From Dipteris shenzhenensis (taxonomy: Eukaryota; Polypodiophyta; Polypodiopsida; Gleicheniales): a stretch of 64,000 nt of DNA. Below the pieces are notes generated by a model. That model saw only the letters and a program-made list of their open reading frames with translations, was not told where the DNA came from and made no database searches. Of the stretch, positions 46,304 to 57,070 are shown piece after piece. Both the position numbers and the translations under genes were made by a program. The stretch's first letter is position 1; every line of letters starts with the position of its first letter. The stretch lies in the NCBI GenBank assembly GCA_047967505.1, contig CM106538.1; one strand, given 5' to 3'.

Positions 46304-46869
46304 TGTAGGATATAGTTAGCTTCTCATCCTCATGGGGAGAAGATTCGACTCCAAGGTTAATGGAGGGGTAAAAAGGCTAGTGCCATGTGGCACTATTTCA
46401 TGCATGCTTCTACGTGGATCTTCATAGGTGGCTTTGTCTCGACTCTTCGAGTTAAGGTCTCATCTCTATCAGTGTAGAGCTCCTCCATGAGAGTCGGATC
46501 TCTTGACTATTGGCAGCTACTATGAAGAGGTCATTGAGGAGTTGTGGCATGATTGCTTGCTCTCACTACTTGGTTCGGTACCGTATCTCCATCAGGCTAA
46601 TACATAAGCTCGTGTTTTTGGTCACACACGGTCTTGAGGTTGATAGCTACTTTGTGTAGTGGTCGTTTGTTCTCTTTGCGAGCCTATGAGTGTGTAAGCC
46701 TTTGTGGCTTGTTGCTTACAGTTGTAAAACCTCCACAACAAGCACAATAGTGATGCGTGGAGGTCTCTAAATCTTTCTGTGAGAATAATAAAGATTTAGA
46801 CTTTTATTGTTCTTAGATTTTATGTGACCTATCTTGCAAGCACTATCATCTATCTTTTTAGGTCCAACA
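46304..46869 (+). repeat. 3' LTR of the gag-only element
   Basis: 566 bp, TG...CA termini, aligned with 44587-45119. Internal differences include loss of a short segment after CTCTTCGAGTT and an extra stretch near the end (TTGTTCTTAGATTTTATGTG). Confidence 0.85.
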
Positions 46870-47790
46870 CAGGCTACTGAAAAAGTCCTAGTGCACAAAG
46901 CAAAGCATCCACGAAGGTTAAATCCAAAACAGGTCCATTTCTATTGATGAGTCATCCTCCTCCACCAATTCAAGAGACAGTACTTTGGAGGATAAAGCCA
47001 CAAAAGTGCCATGAGTTGAAACATTATGACCGAGAAGATTGAGAAGTTAACTCTAGAGGAGTCTCTCATCAAAACCGACATTTTCAAAGATGGTACCAGT
47101 GTAGCTCATCTTCAATGTTTGGTGATGGAAGCTTGCCATGCTAAACGTGCACCAAAACAATTGGTTGGGGCTGTTGCCACCTTAGTAATCATACCACCAT
47201 TCACTCTGATAGCCAAATCCAATTAGGCACTATGACCTTTTCGACCTAAGAAGTGACGTGCTAGCATACCGAATTTCCCACCAGGGTAAATCATCTACTA
47301 TTATTGCCATGCACTCTGATACCAAAAGTACGAATGTGAGTTATGTCAAAGGCGCCAAGTTGAGAAGAAGCAAAATAGAGGTCAGTATAAAGTGTTCACA
47401 GGACTAGCACCTCAAATCAATATGATCCAAGTTCAAGTTATGGATTAATAGTAGGTAACACTAGCTATCAAGGATACCAAAGCAATACTTGTGACAAGGG
47501 TGATGGATATTCTATCAGATCCAACATTGCCCGATTGGTGATCTGATAAAAAGGCAAAATGCCCCATTGATAGGTAAGCACAAGTAGATATTTGTGTCAA
47601 GATATTAGAGTGGTTCCAAGAAAGGAAGCCTCCAATAGTGATACACATGGTCTACTTCATCCATCTGCAAAGAAGAGTCCAATCCTTGATGTAGTAAGTA
47701 CATTCCCATCTTTGTGTGGGAAGTGTTGGTATATATGTAATGCCCACCTTTCATATGTAACCACAATGTTCCCTAGTGCTCTTTTGTGAG
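46870..47790 (+). pseudogene. Ty3/gypsy gag, second part
   Basis: The frame resumes directly after the 3' target duplication (ATEKVLVHKAKHPRR). Later segments (for example 47026-47226) are protein-like but full of stops. A conventional CCHC knuckle is not intact. It ends around 47790, where LTR-like sequence begins. Confidence 0.45.
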
Positions 47791-48575
47791 GCCCCCCATT
47801 AAGAGGAGAAGCCATGGTGTGAGCACTGGACATTGGTAGGATCCTAGTTTTGACACTAGATGAGGTCTCATGCTGACTGTTTAATGGTTAGGAGATGGTA
47901 AAAGGATCAATGTACTCCTCGAGGGTTCAGGGGCAGCACCCCTGATGGGGGTGTGGGGGCAACACCCCCAATGGTAGGGTCTGAGGCCTATTGGTAGGCC
48001 CTGACCCATGATGGTATGCCCTCGTTGCATGCGTGTGATCATTCGCCTATGAATTTGCCCTCGCGTGCATGATCAATGGTCGGTGGTCAATGGTCTTTGG
48101 TCAGTGGGGAAAGTCAAGCAAACATCTGCCACCATCCTCGCACCACTTAGTCGCACACTGTGTTAAGTCAATATGCATGTGCCACTACCAGCCCACCATT
48201 GTGGTGGAATTGGTCTACTACTAAGGGCTATACAAGGAGGCCACTTCTCAAGCCTCAACACGAATGCCAATACCCCTACCTTCAATCCTTCTCCATCCAG
48301 AGTCTGTCTAGATCACCATTGAAGCTCTACTGGAGAGCGCACGGGTGGACAGCACCATCAGTTGTATCTGATATGAAATTTTTATTCAGCTCTATTGTGT
48401 CTATCCTCTTGTTATTGTACAATCGTTGTTGTCAAATGATCTCTCCATGCTGCATCGTATTTCTACAGGAAGCACTTCATCTTTCAGATCCGGAATTGAA
48501 GAAACAACATATCAACATGTCAATTGAACAATTTCTCCCATTGGTAGTGAATTCTTAATAGCAATTGTGTTAGAA
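47790..48575. other. LTR- or spacer-like sequence with GGGGGCAACACCCCC palindromes
   Basis: The block GGGGCAGCACCCCTGATGGGGGTGTGGGGGCAACACC near 47930-47970 is the type of GC hairpin common in plant gypsy LTRs. A 132-codon plus-strand frame (48160-48558) is unrecognised. No matching second LTR was found. Confidence 0.35.
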
Positions 48576-48579
48576 TATC

Positions 48580-49010
48580 ATGGAAGCGAGACAACTAGAG
48601 ACAGTTCAATTTCATGTCCCTACACCCATAGTTTATACACCACATCTAGATTTCTCTACCTCTGAGTCATAGGTGCCCATTTATGATGAAAATATCATAG
48701 TTATCATAGCAATGGTTAATAACCAGTCCATTCTTCGTGTGCTTCTTGATGGGAGCTTGGGTGTTAACATTCTATTGGATATAGTGTGTGCACAATTAGG
48801 CTTCACTAGTTGGAAACCCACTCTATTTATAATATGCATGGAAGACCAATGGAGGGTGCAACCGATGGGCCTAATCTGCTATCTTTTTTTTTGGGAGCAA
48901 AAAAAGTATACTTTTATGCTACTTTATCAAAAGATACATAGTTTTGATCAGGCAATAGAAGAGTCAAGACCGAACCATTCTCCACAGGAGGAGGACAGTG
49001 AACACCAATG
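48580..49010 (+). pseudogene. Ty3/gypsy aspartic protease
   Basis: Plus strand. VLLDGSLGVNILLD matches the catalytic D-[GS]-G-S-x-x-N-[IV] region of gypsy retropepsins but reads DGS, so the motif is altered. It is preceded by YDENIIVIIAMVNNQSI and followed by LGFTSWKPT and a C-terminal part. It lies in order between gag and RT of the dispersed gypsy element. Confidence 0.65.
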
Positions 49011-49079
49011 AGTCCACAAATCATTCAAATCTAGGGAGATGAAGCTTCAGGAACAAAGACCTATGCTAGTTTAGGTGAA

Positions 49080-50131
49080 ACTATTTCAATTATTAAATTG
49101 ATGAAGATTTACTGGATGAATATGAGGAGTGGCTTTAGTCCCATGCGGACATTGAGTTCTTGCCTAGGTCGTGTTTGCTTGCAACCTTTTTGGAAGCTTG
49201 ACTTTGCAATAGCTGGGTAAAGATGCAAGATTTCTTCATCGAGGATCCTTTATCTTCTTGTTTCAAAGAGAAAACATGGCAGCCCAATTTCTTCTTCAGG
49301 GTCTCTGGACAATCATAAACCAACCCCTTTACCTGGAGTCTTGGAGACCAAGCTTCAACCTACACAATCAGTTGTCAACCAAGCTTCTGGTGTGGGCACA
49401 GCTATCCGATCTTCCTTTCTCACTTTCCAACCAAGCAGTCTCTCTCTATAGTTGCTTAGGGAAAATCGTGAGTCTAGAGAGAGAATAGTTTATTAATCCT
49501 TGTGGTAATCCCCAGGTCTATGTTCAGCTTGATTTAGCTAAAGATTTACCTAGCACTCTTGTCCTCCTTAATAGGAGAGGTGAATTGGTTAGAGAGAAGC
49601 CTTTCGTTTACAAGAAACTCCCTATTCCTGCTTTCTATGTGGCCTTGTAAGTTAATCGATTAAGAACTCTCCTCTGAAGAAAGACAAATCCAAGCCTTCT
49701 CCTAAACCCCCTCCCACCAATCCTAAAGAAAAGTGGGCTCCTAAGGCTAACACCCCTCTGCCAAAACCTCTCAAACCAGATAGCCCACATACTAGTCCTC
49801 TAAAAGTTCAGTCTACTCCAAGTATCTAAAAGAGGAGAATGTGGAAGAAAAAGGGGAGACTTCTATTGTCTCCAAAAACCCATTTGACACCCTTGCGGGT
49901 CAGGACATAGATGAACAAATGCTTGAGCAACCCAAGGAGGAGATTGAGAGTGGCGGGTCCAAACAATCCGAGAACAACAAGATAGATGAAATGCTGATAA
50001 AAGATAATGAAAATGACTCAAAAGAAGAGCTTCCCGTACCTTCACAATTTGAGAAAGACATGATTGTGCCGAGTAAAGGTCGAGTAATCATACAGAATAA
50101 TCCCAGGTCAAAGAGCCTCTACCCATCCTAA
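49080..50131 (+). pseudogene. LINE ORF1 relic (DUF4283-type)
   Basis: Plus strand. FQRENMAAQFLLQGLWTI, then INQPLYLESWRPSF, then VWAQLSDLPFSLSNQAV, then INPCGNPQVYVQLDLAKDL and KPFVYKKLPIPAF form the DUF4283 domain of plant LINE ORF1. A Pro/Lys-rich linker follows, then an acidic region at 49841-50131 (PKEEIESGGSKQSENNK). Stops and shifts are present. The element continues into EN and RT fragments downstream. Confidence 0.7.
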
Positions 50132-50267
50132 GAGCCCCAACCCCAAGGCCAAAAATGGGCAAAAGATACATGGTAAGTAAGCCCTCACACTTAGAGTGTG
50201 TGGATTAACTAACCCCTCTAGAGGGGAAGTTGTAGCTAGTTGCTTGTGAGAAAATTCTCTCTCACCC

Positions 50268-50410
50268 ACTTTTTTGGCCCCATAAGGGGTTAAGGTAACA
50301 AATAGTACTCATGAAGCAAGGCTGAAAACTATCAACAAACTTTTTTGGCCCCATAAGAGGTCAAGGTAACAAATAGTACTCGTGAAGCAAGGTTGAAAAC
50401 TATCAACAAA
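50268..50410. repeat. Two-copy tandem duplication, 71-bp unit
   Basis: ACTTTTTTGGCCCCATAA at 50268 recurs at 50339; the copies differ at a few bases. It lies between the ORF1 and endonuclease parts of the LINE relic. Confidence 0.85.
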
Positions 50411-50513
50411 CAAAGAGAGTCGTATTACACCCAGTAGAGGAGGGTAGGGGAGGTACTAATCTTGGGATACTCTCCCATTACAAACATGGATCCTCGAGAA
50501 TTTCGCAAATAAT

Positions 50514-51650
50514 ATGGGAAGATGGTTGGCACTGCAATGCACTATCAAAGACATGCATATTATGATGATATATATTTATGCATCTACAAGCTACCAAGAA
50601 AGGAAGAGAATCTCGAACTCTCTTGAAGGCTTGGATGAAAATGTTGTTGTGTTAGGAGATTTCATTATGGTAGACCATAGAGAGGACATATGGCTAGGGA
50701 GGAAAACATCATTTCTCAAAGGCTCCGAGTTGCAAGCTTGGGCATCACTTAAGGATGCATTGTACTTGGTTGATCCAGGAACTGTTGGAACTTTTACTTG
50801 GCCCAACAGACAATTTGGTGAGCTCAAAAGGGAAGCAACATTGGATAGAGCTTACCTCTCTCAAGGTATCTTGAAGGGTGCCATCAAAATTAGTACACAT
50901 GTGTTCTCCTCCCTTTTAATCTCATATCGTAAACCCCTTAAAATGGTCTGTGACTTTGGAGAAGGTAGGGCTTCGACCTCTTGGTTTAAAGCTGACCCCT
51001 CTCTCTTCTCTCTACAAACATTGCAGAAATGGATTCTTGAATTTTGGAGCACCCCTTTTTTTGAGGGCAAAACAGTTGTTGATCTATGGTAAAAAATATT
51101 CTCTACAACTCAAAAGAATGCTTCGGGATGCAAGGGAAAATCGTGCTAAAATTCCGGCCACAAGAATTTTTGCCATTAATGCAAAGGTTGAAAACTTAAA
51201 AATGCTGGCCAAGTAGGGTTGTGTTAAAGCTCAAGAGGAAGTGGCATAGAACTTAGAGGCAGGAACAGTTCAAGCTTCAAGACACTAAGGTCTACTTCAG
51301 GAAGTGGTGGTTGGCAAAATGGATGGACCCTCAAAGGAGGTTTTCAAGATGATTAGAAGAAAGAGGGAGGATGAAGAGATCCCTCTTCTATATATTGGGG
51401 ATAACAAGTGGTGCACCAATGATTTTGAAAATCAAGATTGTATCCTCAAGCACTTCCAAAATCTCTTATCCTCTTCTACATAGAAGCGTGACGAGATATA
51501 ACTGGCAAGGGCCATTTTCCAGTTGGTTAGGAAGAAATGTCTTAAAAGATTTGAGAAAATCTCTCTTGAATCTCCCTTAACTCTCTAGAACCTTAAGAAT
51601 GTATTCTAGAAATCCCTTTGGCTAGCATTTGAGAGTGTGAAGAGCCAACT
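50514..51650 (+). pseudogene. LINE ORF2 relic: endonuclease end and start of RT region
   Basis: Plus strand. VVLGDFIMVDHREDIW replaces the usual GDFN motif, then ALYLVDPGTVGTFTWPN, then LDRAYLS in the order of an APE-type endonuclease (50514-51000). A connector with LKRMLRDARENRAKI follows, then FKMIRRKREDEEIPLLYI, then FENQDCILKHFQNLLS (51320-51480) and ISLESPLTL, the segment just before LINE RT. The RT catalytic part is missing. Same strand as the ORF1 at 49.1 kb, so probably one element. Confidence 0.7.
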
Positions 51651-53390
51651 CACCTTTTGAGTCTTGATTCTATTAGGGTTTTTGTTATACACAAAAACTC
51701 TCCACTTGGGGATGAGAGTTTTTCACTGCCTGTTTGCTACACAAGAAAAGACTAAGGACCTGGCAACAATTATGGTTAAGAGATCGGTTCAGATGGATGA
51801 ATTGGCTGAAGATCCGAAGACATTTTGGGCTTTCTAATCAATTTCAAACCTGATAACTTCAAGGCTAGCCTTATGGAAAGGAGACATACAATGGAAGGAG
51901 ATGTACAGTGGAAGGGGAGGTACGTTCCTTAATGACTCAATGGAGTTTAGTTGAGTCAATCAATTGCTATCCATTCCCATGCCCACTGAAGACATCAGTG
52001 ATATTGTAAGGGTCTTGAATTCCAATGGAAGGGAGGAGAAAATATCCTTTGTTGGAAGACTAAATTTGGCAGAATCTGGCACAGTAGTGCATCCTATAGA
52101 AAATGTCTACTCTTTTGTGGTTAATTTTACCCAAAGTTGTTTGGACTAATGCGAGAGGAGCAGGATTGGTAAGGGGGATGGACTTTGTAAGCATTGACCA
52201 GGGAGCAAAGAAGACATCTTTCAATTGCTTGTTGCATGCCCCTTTGCTAGGAAAGTGTGAAAATTTTCTTAGATATAGCTGGGTGAACCTCTGAACTAGA
52301 AATCTATCCTTTTGGGAGAATCCACTAAAGTTAAACAATCTATTTGGACACTTGTCAAAGCTCATGCACTTTGGTCTATCTAGATTTCTATCCTTGTGGG
52401 GGAATACACTAAAGTTAAACAGTTTAATTGGACACTTGTCAAAGAGGTCTATCTGGATTTCTAGAAAAGTTTTCCAATTCAATGAAATGGTTACTAATCC
52501 TGAATCTTTCTTTGTGGACTAGCTATCAGGATCATCACATATTGGATCAAGCCATTAGAACCTTCAACAAGGGCCATCAATGTCATGGTTTGGACCAGAT
52601 TTAATCTAGGCCGTTCCATTGAGAATCTTTAAATCACAGAATTTGCCCCTCCCTCAGACTGAAAAATCTGGCAAATGTGCTCACCACGTGTCAAGCGCGT
52701 AGCCTCCCCACCTCCCTTGATGACTAGGAAAGGCCACATGTCGGCCTTATCGAAATTTGGTAGAATTTTGGCTCCCGACTGCGAGCCGTTCACCAGCATT
52801 CGACCGGCTTCCTCCCTAGAAGGGCCTCCCCATGACACTTCCCTACTCCATGACCATATGTTCGTGAAGCAGGCTACCAATTGAAACATCGTAGAGAATG
52901 CCAACACAATGACCATGCGGGTTAGTAGTAGTGACTGTGAGGTGTGGGTGCGGGTAGGTAAGCCGCAATGGTTGGCGGTTCAGTCCTTCAAGCGGTTCAA
53001 GTCTTCAACTGTCTCTAACTGATAGACGATTCTTGTACGCATATCCACCATAACCTTTAAAAAAAAAAGCTTTGTATTTGATTCACTTGCAGTTCATGAG
53101 AAAGTGGTAAATGGGATAATCAAATGTGGGTCAATGTAATTTTGTGATATAGGGGGCCTTCGAATGTGGGCACTTGAATTGCTTTTTAATCGCACCTTCA
53201 ACGAATCTAAAATATTGTGCGGTTTGGATCAATATCCCATCATGGAGAAGTTGGGTAGATGGTCGTCATGGAACCGAAATTGAGAAGACTTTACAAAATG
53301 ATGGTGCAAATATTATAGCAAGGTGTTATTCCATTTGGATTATCGTGATACCTTCTTTTAGGGTGCATGTCCGTGTGAATATAGTTAGGT
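51651..53390. other. Unassigned DNA with one diverged tandem duplication (about 52300-52470)
   Basis: TCTATCCTTKTGGGRGAATMCACTAAAGTTAAACA occurs at about 52304 and 52391, each followed by TTGGACACTTGTCAAAG, an 86-bp-spaced two-copy duplication. Other open frames (51964-52149, 52629-52916) are unrecognised. Confidence 0.4.
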
Positions 53391-53394
53391 GTGT

Positions 53395-54062
53395 ACAATG
53401 GTTTAGGGTTGGGTTAAATGATGTTGCATGGCTATGATACTTCACACAAGCCTCAAAATAGGTGAGTTTAAGGCCCATTCAAAGTATCACGACCATCTAA
53501 CATAATTTTCCCCCTTTGTAAACCCCAAACCCTTGTTTTAATAAGTGCTTAATGCTCCTTAAACTAAAAAACAAGGAGTTGGGCTTTGCAAATGGGGCAA
53601 ATGATGTTGGATGGCCATAATACTTTGCATGGGCATCAAAATAGGTAAGTTTAAGACCCATGAAAAGTATCATGGCCATCAAAAATCATTTTTCCCATTT
53701 GCAAGCCCCAAACCCTTGTTTTTATAAGTGCATAATGCTCCTTCAACTACAAAACAAGGAGTTGGGCTTTGCAAATGGGTAAAATGATGTTGGATGGCCA
53801 TGATACTTTGCACTGGCCTCAAAATAGGTGATTTTAAGACCCATGCAAAGTATCATGGCCATCCAACATCATTTTCCCCATTTGCAAACCCCAAACCCTT
53901 GTTTTAATAATTGCAAAATGCTCCTTAAACTAAAAAACAAGGAGTGGGGCTTTGCAAATGGGGCAAATGATGTTGGATGGCCATGATACTCTACATGGGC
54001 CTAAAAGCAGGTTATTTTAAGGACCATGCAAAGTACCATGGCCATCCAACATCATTTTCCCA
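53395..54062. repeat. Satellite-like array of alternating palindromes, 183-bp period
   Basis: CCCCAAACCC starts at 53523, 53706 and 53889, giving a strict 183-bp period over about 3.6 units. Each unit has two palindromes. One has 27-base perfect arms, seen at 53786-53812 and 53844-53870 (core GGCCATGATACTTTGCA). The other is built from TTTGCAAACCCCAAACCCTTG and its complement. The array is therefore also a series of about 92-bp half-units in alternating orientation. Confidence 0.85.
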
Positions 54063-54116
54063 TAGGTATTGATGGATACTGCACTAGTGTGACATGTGAA
54101 ATACCAACATTTGCTT

Positions 54117-54710
54117 ACAAAGGGCGGAGGGCGGGGCGGGAGTGGAGGCGAGGGTCGAAGGTGAGGGGGAGGGATGGCGGTGGAAACGAGGGCAGGAGGC
54201 TGGGAGGCGAAGGGGGCGAGGGTGGAGAGCGAGGGTGGGGGCTGAGGATGGAGGGTGGGGGGGGTGAAGAGGCGAGGGCGGGGGCGGCAGGGGTGGGGCG
54301 GGGCGGGGCAAAAGGGCGGGAGGGGGCGGGGCGAAAGGACAGGAGGGGTGAGGGGGTAGGGCAGAAGGGCGGGAGGGGCGGGGGGCAGGCGTAGCGAGGG
54401 GGCGAGGTGAAGCGAGGGGGCGGGGGAGAGCGAAGCGAGGGGGTGGGGGCGGGCGAAGCGAGGGGGTGGGGGAGGGCGAAGCGAGGGGGCGGGGTGAGGC
54501 GAAAAGGCGAGGGGGGGTGAGGCGTAGCGAGGGGGGCAGGGTGAGGCGAAGGGGCGAGCGGTGAGGTTGAAGCGAGGGGGCGGGGTGAGGCGGAGGGAAG
54601 AGGGGGTGAGGGCGAAGAGGTGAGGGGGTGAGGGCGGCCGAGGCGGGGGTGAGCTAGGGGGTAGAGGCTGCGGGAGGGAGGGAGAGGGCTCGCAGGAGCT
54701 CCTCGTTTTT
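54117..54710 (-). repeat. Orphan copy of the G-rich LINE 5' region
   Basis: Composition and phrasing match 30000-30800 (GGGGCGGGGCGAAAGGGCGGGAGG-like units; GTAGAGGCTGCGGGAGGGAGG then GCTCGCAGGAGC at the end, compare GTAGAGGTTGCAGGAGGGGAGG and GCTCGCAGGAGC at 30774-30815). No ORF1, EN or RT adjoins it. Open frames here are artefacts of composition. Confidence 0.75.
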
Positions 54711-55390
54711 AAGGCTCATGTATGAGGGCAAAATGTTGCAAAACTACATGATTTTGTTACAATGTTAGGCCGTCAGAAGTGGATGTGCAACTTAGTGCAA
54801 CCAAGTCTTCTACTTTGAGGATAAGAAAACATTTGATTAGCAATGAAGTGAAACAAATAAAGAGATGTGAGGGACCAAGTGTCAAATCTATTATTGTCGC
54901 CATCCTACAAGGCATTAACCATTTAGAAAGTCGAGTACCCCATGCACAAGTTGAAGATTGAAATGAGTGAACATTTAATATGTGCAGCTATTACAATGTA
55001 AATTGACATTGATTTGGACCATGGGGATTGTAAATCAATTAGTTGCTAGTTTCATACATATTCTATGTGATGATGTGTGAATTGGGTTTGGATATTTAAG
55101 ACTATTTGTAACGTGAACAAATGCTTTTAAATCTTCCAAATAACTGTCACGTAGACGTAAGCATTGCTAGCTATTACACTAGCGTGTGTGAAGTACCAAC
55201 ATTTGCATATAGAGCATGATGTGGTGAATGATCATAGTGCAAATAGATGCTTACTCGAGATCGAGTACGATGTGGAAAAAGGCAATTTTCCATCCCACAC
55301 CTATGTCCATAGGCAGATTACCACGTCTATAGCCATCCACTTATGTTAAGAGGGGCCAAGATAATTGGATGTTTTCTCAATCTCGAGCTC
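54711..55390. other. Unassigned DNA
   Basis: A short smooth plus-strand frame (54779-54961; LRIRKHLISNEVKQIKRCEG) is unrecognised. About 45 bases near 55160-55205 resemble 54066-54115 (AAATACCAACATTTGC versus AAGTACCAACATTTGC), so similar sequence flanks the G-rich block and its right neighbour. Confidence 0.3.
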
Positions 55391-55399
55391 TAGCACACT

Positions 55400-56694
55400 G
55401 CTGAATAAGAATGAGTGAACTTGATTGTCTTTAGTGTGATGACTGGATACTCCCCTATAGTCATCATGCTAAAAAACAATGGCAAGATCGGGGTATGCAT
55501 TGATCTAAAGAAATTGAATGTTGCAACACAAACAAGCCTTTATCCACTTTTGTTTACAGAGCATGTGTTGGAAAGGGTGGTGGGGAAAGATCTTTATAGC
55601 TTTCTTGATGGATTCTTGGGTTACAACCAAGTATTCATAGCCCTAGTAGATCAACAAAATATTGTATTTTCCCCATGGAATAGGTGGTATTTTCTTCATG
55701 AGTGATGCTCTTTAGTCTCACCAATGCTCCTACTACATTTCAGAGACTAATGATCATAGCCTTTAAAGGGTATCTAAGAGGTTTTGTATAAGTCTTCCTT
55801 AATGACTTATGCATCAACTCTAAATGGGATGATCATATGAAATATCTCAGACTAGTCGTAGAGAGGTGTCACCTATATTGCATATCCCTCAACCCCATCA
55901 AGTGCCAGTTTTGGGTAAGGAATGGAGTAATTCTTGGCCACATCATGTCTAAGAATGGGATCTCCATAGACTATAATAAGATCAAGATCATCTTGGATCT
56001 CCTACCTCCTATGGACCCTAAGGATGTACAACATTTCACAAGGCACAAGGGCTATTATCAAAGGTTCATAATATTTTACATTGTCTGCCCATTGTAAAAT
56101 TTACTAGTGGCTTTCTTTTTTACAAAAGAATGACAAGTAGCCTTTGACACCCTTAAACTCTCCTTGGCTATTGCACCAGTTCTAGGGGCCATAGACTAGG
56201 ATTTGATATTCCACGTCTTTGCAATAGGGTGCGTAATGGCTCAATTGGGTGAACATAATTTAAACTACCCAATATATTTTACAAGCCATCAACTCAATGA
56301 TGCCAAAGTAAATTATACAACCATAGCAGGATGGACTACCCATGGTATATGCGGTCAAAAATTTTAGACACTACTTGCTAGCAAACAAGTTCATGTTCTT
56401 TGTTGATCATCAAGTGCTTTTTCACCTAGTAATAAGTCATGCATGATTGGGCTAATAACATGATGGATGTTAAGTCTTCTCAAATTTGACTTTACCATTG
56501 CAGTTGATAAGGGGAAGACCCACATGATCGCTAATCATCTATCTCGGGTCCCCACTTGAGAACCACTAGTAGGTGTCGAGGACAATTTTCCAAATACCCC
56601 ACTCTTCCTTGTATACTGGATACCAAAATGGGCCAAGGAGATCAAGACTTGCTCACCAGTGGGTTCTCAAAATACAAACCCATTAACTTGAGGA
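55400..56694 (+). pseudogene. Ty3/gypsy RT and RNase H
   Basis: Plus strand. RT: YSPIVIMLKNNGKIGVCIDL, KKLNVATQTSLYPLLF, LYSFLDGFLGYNQVFIA; the catalytic box reads FLND (about 55795) instead of YLDD; then PIKCQFWV, GVILGHIMSKNGI and HKGYYQRFI. RNase H remnants follow, ending with FTIAVDKGKTHMIANHLSR and VEDNFPNTPLFLV (56500-56610). Interrupted at 56695 by a tandem LTR element; integrase resumes at 61883. A broken catalytic box and stops make it inactive. Confidence 0.85.
56690..56694. repeat. Target-site duplication (left) of the three-LTR element
   Basis: GAGGA, identical to 61878-61882. Confidence 0.85.
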
Positions 56695-57070
56695 TGAGAA
56701 AATATACATGCCTCAAGATCTATGGAGCGCTCTAAGGTGGATGAAACCTATGTGGAGACATGATGAAGATGCTCATGACATGTACCTCAAGTCAATTAGG
56801 TTCCAAGATAGATTAGCTTAGACTCATATACAGAATCTTGAGTGAATGTGCATTTCTTCTACTCAACAATACATGATAGGCCTCTTATATAGAGAGTGCC
56901 CTTTGAATAGTCAACACTTGTGGGATCCTCTAATCCACATCTCTCCTTGTGGATATCCTTGATCCACATCTTCACATCTTGTAGTCCACATCCTAGGGTG
57001 GCTACTTTAATTCTTTCCTATACCATACCTTAGCCTTTAATCTATGTGCTCATGGCACCATATCTCAACA
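56695..57070 (-). repeat. LTR a (3' LTR of the tandem element)
   Basis: 376 bp. It differs from LTR b mainly in its left two-thirds (AGATCTATGGAGCGCTC versus GGATCTATGGGGCACTA; a 3-bp deletion near 56770) and matches b over the last third. Confidence 0.9.

Larger units (their letters stand above)
44587..46869 (+). mobile_element. Gag-only non-autonomous LTR retrotransposon (TR-GAG type), 2.28 kb
   Basis: Two direct LTRs (44587-45119 and 46304-46869), both starting TGTAGGATATAGTTAG and ending CCAACA, flank a 1184-bp internal region. The internal region holds only a copia-type gag with a zinc knuckle, then a purine-rich GAGGGGGTGTA just before the 3' LTR. No protease, integrase, RT or RNase H is present. 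Near-identical 5-bp flanks (TAGGC/CAGGC) mark the insertion. Such an element would depend on another copia for its enzymes. Confidence 0.85.

Noticed and set aside
53395-54062. CRISPR-like direct repeats
   Set aside because: Units are contiguous, palindromic and without unique spacers, and the window is plant nuclear DNA.
54026-54394. A Gly/Arg-rich 122-codon plus-strand frame
   Set aside because: It is an artefact of the G-rich repeat block.
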